Shown here piece after piece: positions 60,092 through 64,000 of a stretch of 64,000 nucleotides of DNA. The first letter of the stretch is position 1; every line of letters starts with the position of its first letter. Position numbers and translations under genes: made by a program. Source of the stretch: Mycolicibacterium rufum. Lineage in GTDB: Bacteria; Actinomycetota; Actinomycetes; Mycobacteriales; Mycobacteriaceae. The notes under the pieces are model-generated. The model was given only the letters and a program-made list of their open reading frames with translations, was not told the DNA's origin and did not search any database. The stretch is from contig NZ_CP092427.2 of NCBI RefSeq assembly GCF_022374875.2, forward strand, positions 186,001 through 250,000, written 5' to 3'.

Positions 60092-60448
60092 ATGACCGAG
60101 AGCTCCGCACATCCCGCAGACCAGCCGCCGGCCCGCGAACTGGCCGACGTCCCCGCGGTCGAGGTGATCACCCGGGCTGCGGTGATGCTGATGAGCGCGG
60201 CCGCGGAGAAGCTCGGCCTGTCGGCCGACGACCCCGACGAGAGCCCCCACCGTGACCTCGACGAGGCGCGCCGGCTGATCACCGCGCTCGCGGGCCTGGT
60301 GACGTCATCGGCCGAATACCTCGGCCCGCACGCCGGCCCGGTCCGCGACGGCCTCAAGACGCTGCAGCTCGCCTTCCGCGAGGCCAGCGCCGCGCCCGAC
60401 GAACCCGGCAAGGGTCCGGGCGAGAAATACACCGGGCCGGTCTGGTAA
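60092..60448 (+). CDS. DUF1844 protein
   Basis: A 118-aa acidic protein with the DUF1844 core [25 protein letters not shown] and [43 protein letters not shown]. Members are predicted small helical proteins of unknown function, usually beside infC in actinobacteria. ATG at 60092 ([17 protein letters not shown]). Divergent from infC. Confidence 0.88.
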   Translation: MTESSAHPADQPPARELADVPAVEVITRAAVMLMSAAAEKLGLSADDPDESPHRDLDEARRLITALAGLVTSSAEYLGPHAGPVRDGLKTLQLAFREASAAPDEPGKGPGEKYTGPVW

Positions 60449-60472
60449 CACCACATTTGCAGGCCAAGCGCC

Positions 60473-60478
60473 TATCCT
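60473..60478 (+). promoter_or_regulatory. Possible lysX -10 box, leaderless
   Basis: TATCCT followed by 8 bp and the ATG at 60487. Weak -35. Confidence 0.35.
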
Positions 60479-60486
60479 CGCGGCCT

Positions 60487-63400
60487 ATGACCTCCACCGG
60501 CCTCGCGAGGACACGTCCGGCATCCCCCTACCGCTGGGTGCCCGCGGCGGCCGGCTGGATCGTCGGTGTCATCGCGACGCTGTCCCTGCTGGCCAGCATC
60601 TCGCCGCTGATCCGTTACGTCATCAAGGTCCCCCGCGAGTTCGTCAACGCCTACATCTTCAACTTCCCCGACACCAGCTTCGCCTGGGCGTTCGTGCTGG
60701 CCCTGCTGGCGGCCGCGCTGGCGGCGCGCAAACGCATCGCCTGGTGGTTGCTGCTCGGCTACATGGTGGCCGCGGTGGCCTGGAACGTCGCCGGCGCCGC
60801 CGAGCGAGGCGAGCGATGGTTCCAGGAAGTCGGCGAGATGGTGGGCCTGGCGTTTCACCTGGTGGCGATCGTGTGCCTGGTGCTGGCGCGCAAGCAGTTC
60901 TGGGCCAAAGTCCGCCGCGGCGCCCTGCTCAAGGCGGCGCTCGTGCTCCTCGCCGGGATGGCGGTCGGCACGCTGATCGGGTGGGGTCTGCTCGAACTGT
61001 TCCCCGGATCGCTGGCCCGCCCCGACCGCTTCCTCTACGCCCTGAACCGCGTCAGCGCGTTCGCCGGCGCAGACGCCGACAGCTTCTCCGGCCATCCGCA
61101 CGTGTTCGTCAACGCGCTGCTCGGACTCTTCGGGGCGCTGGCCCTGATGGTCGCCGCCATCGTGCTGTTCCAGTCCCAGCGCGCGGACAACGCGCTCACC
61201 GGGGAGGACGAGTCGGCGATTCGCGGCCTGCTCGAATTGTTCGGCAAGAACGACTCACTGGGTTACTTCGCCACCCGCCGCGACAAGGCCGTCGTCTTCG
61301 CGCCCAACGGCCGGGCGGCCATCACCTACCGCGTCGAGGTCGGGGTCTGCCTGGCCAGTGGCGATCCGGTCGGTGACCCGAAGGCGTGGCCGCAGGCGAT
61401 CGCGGCGTGGCTGGACCTGTGCCAGACCTACGGCTGGGCGCCCGGCGTGATGGGCGCCAGTTCCGCTGGGGCGCAGGCATTTCGCGAGGCCGGCCTCAAC
61501 GCGCTGCAACTCGGCGACGAGGCGATCCTGCATCCCGCCGACTTTCGACTCTCCGGCCCCGAGATGCGCGCCGTGCGGCAGGCCGTCACACGGGCCCGCC
61601 GCGCCGGCGTCACCGTCCGGATGCGTCGCCACCGCGACCTGTCCGCCGAGGAGATGGCCACGGCGATCGAGCGCGCCGACGCCTGGCGCGACACCGCCGA
61701 CGAGCGCGGCTTCTCCATGGCGCTGGGCCGGTTGGGCGACCCCGCCGACGGCGACTGCCTGCTGGTCGAGGCGGTGCAGGGCGAGAACGACACGGTGGTC
61801 GCGATGCTCTCCCTGGTGCCCTGGGGATCCACCGGAGTGTCTCTGGACCTGATGCGGCGCTCCCCGCAATCCCCCAACGGCACCATCGAACTGATGGTCA
61901 GCGAGCTGTGCCTGCAGGCCGAGGACATCGGCGTCACCCGCATCTCGCTGAACTTCGCGATGTTCCGGTCGGCCTTCGAACAGGGCGCCCAACTCGGCGC
62001 GGGCCCCGTCGCCCGGTTGTGGCGTGGGCTGCTGGTGTTCTTCTCGCGGTGGTGGCAGCTCGAGACGCTGTACCGGTCGAACATGAAGTATCAGCCGCAG
62101 TGGGTGCCGCGGTACGCCTGCTACGAGGACGCGCGACTGGTCCCCCGCGTCGGTGTCGCGTCGGTGATCGCGGAAGGCTTTCTGGTGCTGCCGTTCTCGC
62201 GGCGCCACGAACAACCCCACACCGGCCATCACATCGCCGCCCCCGGCACGCTGGTGGCCACCGGCCTGCTGCACAGCGACGGCTCCGCACCGGATCTGGA
62301 CACCCTGCAGGCCGACCTCCCCGACGACGACGCCCGGCCGCGACTGCCCGAACAGGTGCGTGTGCGGATGGCCAAACTCAAGGCCCTGCAGGACGAGGGC
62401 GTCGACGCCTACCCGGTGGGCAGCCCGCCGAGCCACACCGTCGCCGAGGCACTCGACTGCCCCGAGGGCACGGCGGTGACGGTCGCCGGCCGGGTGCTGC
62501 GGCTGCGCGACTACGGCGGCGTGCTGTTCGTCGCCCTGCGTGACTGGTCCGGCGAAGCTCAACTGCTGCTGGACAATTCGCTGCTCGAGGCGGGCAGCAC
62601 CGCCGACTTCACCCGCGCGGTCGACCTCGGTGACCTCCTCGAGGTGACCGGGGCGATGGGCCGCAGCCGCTCCGGCGCCTGGTCGATCCTGGTGAAGCAG
62701 TGGCGCCTGATCGGCAAATGCCTGCGGCCGCTGCCGGACAAGTGGAAGGGCATGACCGATCAGGAGGCCCGCGTGCGCGCACGCTATGTCGACCTGGCCG
62801 TGAACACCGAGGCGCGCGACCTGATCCGGGCGCGCAGCGCGGTCCTGCACTCCATCCGCCAAACCCTGGTCGGGAAGGGCTTTCTCGAGGTCGAAACGCC
62901 CATCCTGCAGCAGATCCACGGCGGCGCCAACGCTCGCCCGTTCCTGACCCACATCAACGCCTACGACCTCGATCTGTATCTGCGCATCGCCCCCGAGCTC
63001 TACCTCAAGCGCCTCTGCGTGGGCGGCGTCGAGCGGGTGTTCGAGCTCGGGCGGGCCTTCCGCAACGAAGGGGTCGACTTCAGCCACAACCCCGAATTCA
63101 CGCTGCTGGAGGCGTATCAGGCTCACGCCGACTACCGCGTCTGGATCGACGGCGCCCGCGAACTGATCCAGAACGCCGCGCAGGCGGCCAACGGGGCCCA
63201 AGTGTTTCTGCGCCCGAGCGCCAACGGCACACTCGAACCCGTCGACATCTCCGGGCCCTGGACCGTCACCACGGTGCACGATGCCGTGTCGCGGGCGCTG
63301 GGGGAACACATCGACCCGACCACGGATCTGGCCACCCTGCGCCGACTCTGCGACAAGGCCGCGATCCCCTACCTCACCCACTGGGACGCGGGCGCGGTGG

Positions 63401-63798
63401 TGCTGGAGATGTACGAGCATCTCGTCGAGGACCGCACCGAGGAACCCACGTTCTACACGGACTTCCCCACCTCGGTGTCGCCGCTGACCCGGCCGCACCG
63501 CAGCATCGCCGGGGTGGCCGAGCGCTGGGACCTGGTGGCCTGGGGCGTCGAACTCGGCACGGCCTACAGCGAACTCACCGATCCGGTGGAGCAGCGCCGC
63601 CGCCTGCAGGAGCAGTCGCTGCTGGCCGCCGGCGGTGATCCGGAGGCGATGGAGCTCGACGAGGACTTCTTGCAGGCGATGGAGTACGCGATGCCGCCCA
63701 CCGGCGGCCTGGGCATGGGCGTGGATCGGGTGGTCATGATGATCACCGGCCGCAGCATCCGCGAGACCCTGCCGTTCCCGCTGGCCAAACCTCGCTGA
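60487..63798 (+). CDS. lysX: Bifunctional lysylphosphatidylglycerol synthase / lysyl-tRNA synthetase LysX
   Basis: A 1103-aa fusion that makes Lys-tRNA and then transfers lysine to phosphatidylglycerol, giving resistance to cationic peptides. Residues 15-230 have about six membrane helices. Residues ~240-570 are the MprF-type synthase (DUF2156), with [40 protein letters not shown]. From about residue 622 there is a full class II LysRS: OB fold ([26 protein letters not shown]), motif 2 [22 protein letters not shown] near 857 and motif 3 [12 protein letters not shown] near 1073. ATG at 60487. Same divergent site beside infC as Rv1640c. Confidence 0.96.
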   Translation: MTSTGLARTRPASPYRWVPAAAGWIVGVIATLSLLASISPLIRYVIKVPREFVNAYIFNFPDTSFAWAFVLALLAAALAARKRIAWWLLLGYMVAAVAWNVAGAAERGERWFQEVGEMVGLAFHLVAIVCLVLARKQFWAKVRRGALLKAALVLLAGMAVGTLIGWGLLELFPGSLARPDRFLYALNRVSAFAGADADSFSGHPHVFVNALLGLFGALALMVAAIVLFQSQRADNALTGEDESAIRGLLELFGKNDSLGYFATRRDKAVVFAPNGRAAITYRVEVGVCLASGDPVGDPKAWPQAIAAWLDLCQTYGWAPGVMGASSAGAQAFREAGLNALQLGDEAILHPADFRLSGPEMRAVRQAVTRARRAGVTVRMRRHRDLSAEEMATAIERADAWRDTADERGFSMALGRLGDPADGDCLLVEAVQGENDTVVAMLSLVPWGSTGVSLDLMRRSPQSPNGTIELMVSELCLQAEDIGVTRISLNFAMFRSAFEQGAQLGAGPVARLWRGLLVFFSRWWQLETLYRSNMKYQPQWVPRYACYEDARLVPRVGVASVIAEGFLVLPFSRRHEQPHTGHHIAAPGTLVATGLLHSDGSAPDLDTLQADLPDDDARPRLPEQVRVRMAKLKALQDEGVDAYPVGSPPSHTVAEALDCPEGTAVTVAGRVLRLRDYGGVLFVALRDWSGEAQLLLDNSLLEAGSTADFTRAVDLGDLLEVTGAMGRSRSGAWSILVKQWRLIGKCLRPLPDKWKGMTDQEARVRARYVDLAVNTEARDLIRARSAVLHSIRQTLVGKGFLEVETPILQQIHGGANARPFLTHINAYDLDLYLRIAPELYLKRLCVGGVERVFELGRAFRNEGVDFSHNPEFTLLEAYQAHADYRVWIDGARELIQNAAQAANGAQVFLRPSANGTLEPVDISGPWTVTTVHDAVSRALGEHIDPTTDLATLRRLCDKAAIPYLTHWDAGAVVLEMYEHLVEDRTEEPTFYTDFPTSVSPLTRPHRSIAGVAERWDLVAWGVELGTAYSELTDPVEQRRRLQEQSLLAAGGDPEAMELDEDFLQAMEYAMPPTGGLGMGVDRVVMMITGRSIRETLPFPLAKPR

Positions 63799-63845
63799 CA
63801 GCGGCATCACAGCGTGCTCCAAGTTCGGGCGGTCAGTCTGGAGGC

Positions 63846-64000
63846 GTGACGACGTCCGGGCCCTTCCTCGAGTCCCTCCGCCATCACCTGTCGCTGATGC
63901 ACGGGTGGCTGCCCGTCGTGGTGCAGGTCGTGGCACTCGTCGCCCTGGTGACCGCGATCGGCTGGCGCACCCGGCGCTGGCGGTTGGTCTGGCTGCCGTG
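63846..64000 (+). CDS. Start of a membrane protein gene (Rv1639c position), 3' end outside window
   Basis: The GTG at 63846 with GGAGG 2 bp upstream opens 51 codons, VTTSGPFLESLRHHLSLMHGWLPVVVQVVALVALVTAIGWRTRRW..., with one clear membrane helix. The gene runs off the right edge. In M. tuberculosis the neighbour of lysX, Rv1639c, encodes a membrane protein. The function cannot be judged from this piece. Confidence 0.65.
   Translation, partial: MTTSGPFLESLRHHLSLMHGWLPVVVQVVALVALVTAIGWRTRRWRLVWLP

Overview
The window is a piece of a high-GC mycobacterial chromosome and looks like a fast-growing Mycolicibacterium. Gene content and order closely follow the M. tuberculosis Rv1640-Rv1713 region: lysX, infC-rpmI-rplT-tsnR, pheST, argCJBDFRGH, an Rv1683-type fusion, tyrS, tlyA-nadK-recN-steA-mctB-pyrG-xerD and parA-scpAB-rluB-cmk-der. 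A complete rRNA operon lies directly downstream of tyrS. That is the position of the second operon (rrnB) of rapid growers, which slow growers lack. The 16S gene also has the short helix 18 of rapid growers. I see no prophage, insertion sequence, tRNA gene or CRISPR array.

Layout. 1-2865: the 3' part of an iron-sulfur cryptochrome/photolyase and two TauE/SafE anion exporters. 2867-8170 (minus): a tightly overlapping operon, parA-scpA-scpB-rluB-cmk-der, for chromosome organisation, nucleotide and rRNA/ribosome work. It seems to be preceded by a leaderless 15-codon ORF. 8270-9001: an O-methyltransferase. 8998-20184 (minus): TPR protein, HAD phosphatase, tlyA, nadK, recN, steA, mctB, pyrG, NUDIX, xerD. 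20273-25909 (minus): rrnB with promoter, leader, 16S, spacer, 23S, 5S and a strong hairpin terminator. 26055-27980 (minus): tyrS and a DNA glycosylase. 28043-30224: an ABC exporter with its TetR regulator and tandem palindromes over the first start codon. 30221-33972 (minus): a Trm112-like protein, a secreted protein and a lipase/acyl-CoA-synthetase fusion. 34065-37111: an ABC-F ATPase coupled to a polytopic membrane protein. This runs tail-to-tail into three small membrane-anchored proteins that end the arginine operon (37089-47296, minus). 47373-50902 (minus): pheST. 50940-52523: a membrane-anchored glutamate-synthase-like protein followed by a 25-bp tandem repeat. 52580-54675 (minus): a small secreted protein, a rhomboid-like protein and a class III adenylate cyclase. 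54820-56711: a DUF2236 protein and an SDR. 56598-59840 (minus): a frameshifted PE-PPE-type hydrolase, then tsnR, rplT, rpmI and infC, which has an ATC start. 60092-64000: a DUF1844 protein, lysX and the start of another membrane protein.

Most of the window is housekeeping. The less explained parts are: the trio of membrane-anchored beta-rich proteins at the end of the arg operon facing the ABC-F/membrane-protein pair; the Rv1683-type fusion, whose adenylation motifs are degenerate; several apparent leaderless promoters, including a divergent pair only 39 bp apart; and several perfect palindromes in promoter positions. Start codons were set mainly by four-base ATGA/GTGA overlaps, which are very common here. 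All functional calls rest on motif recognition, not on database searches.
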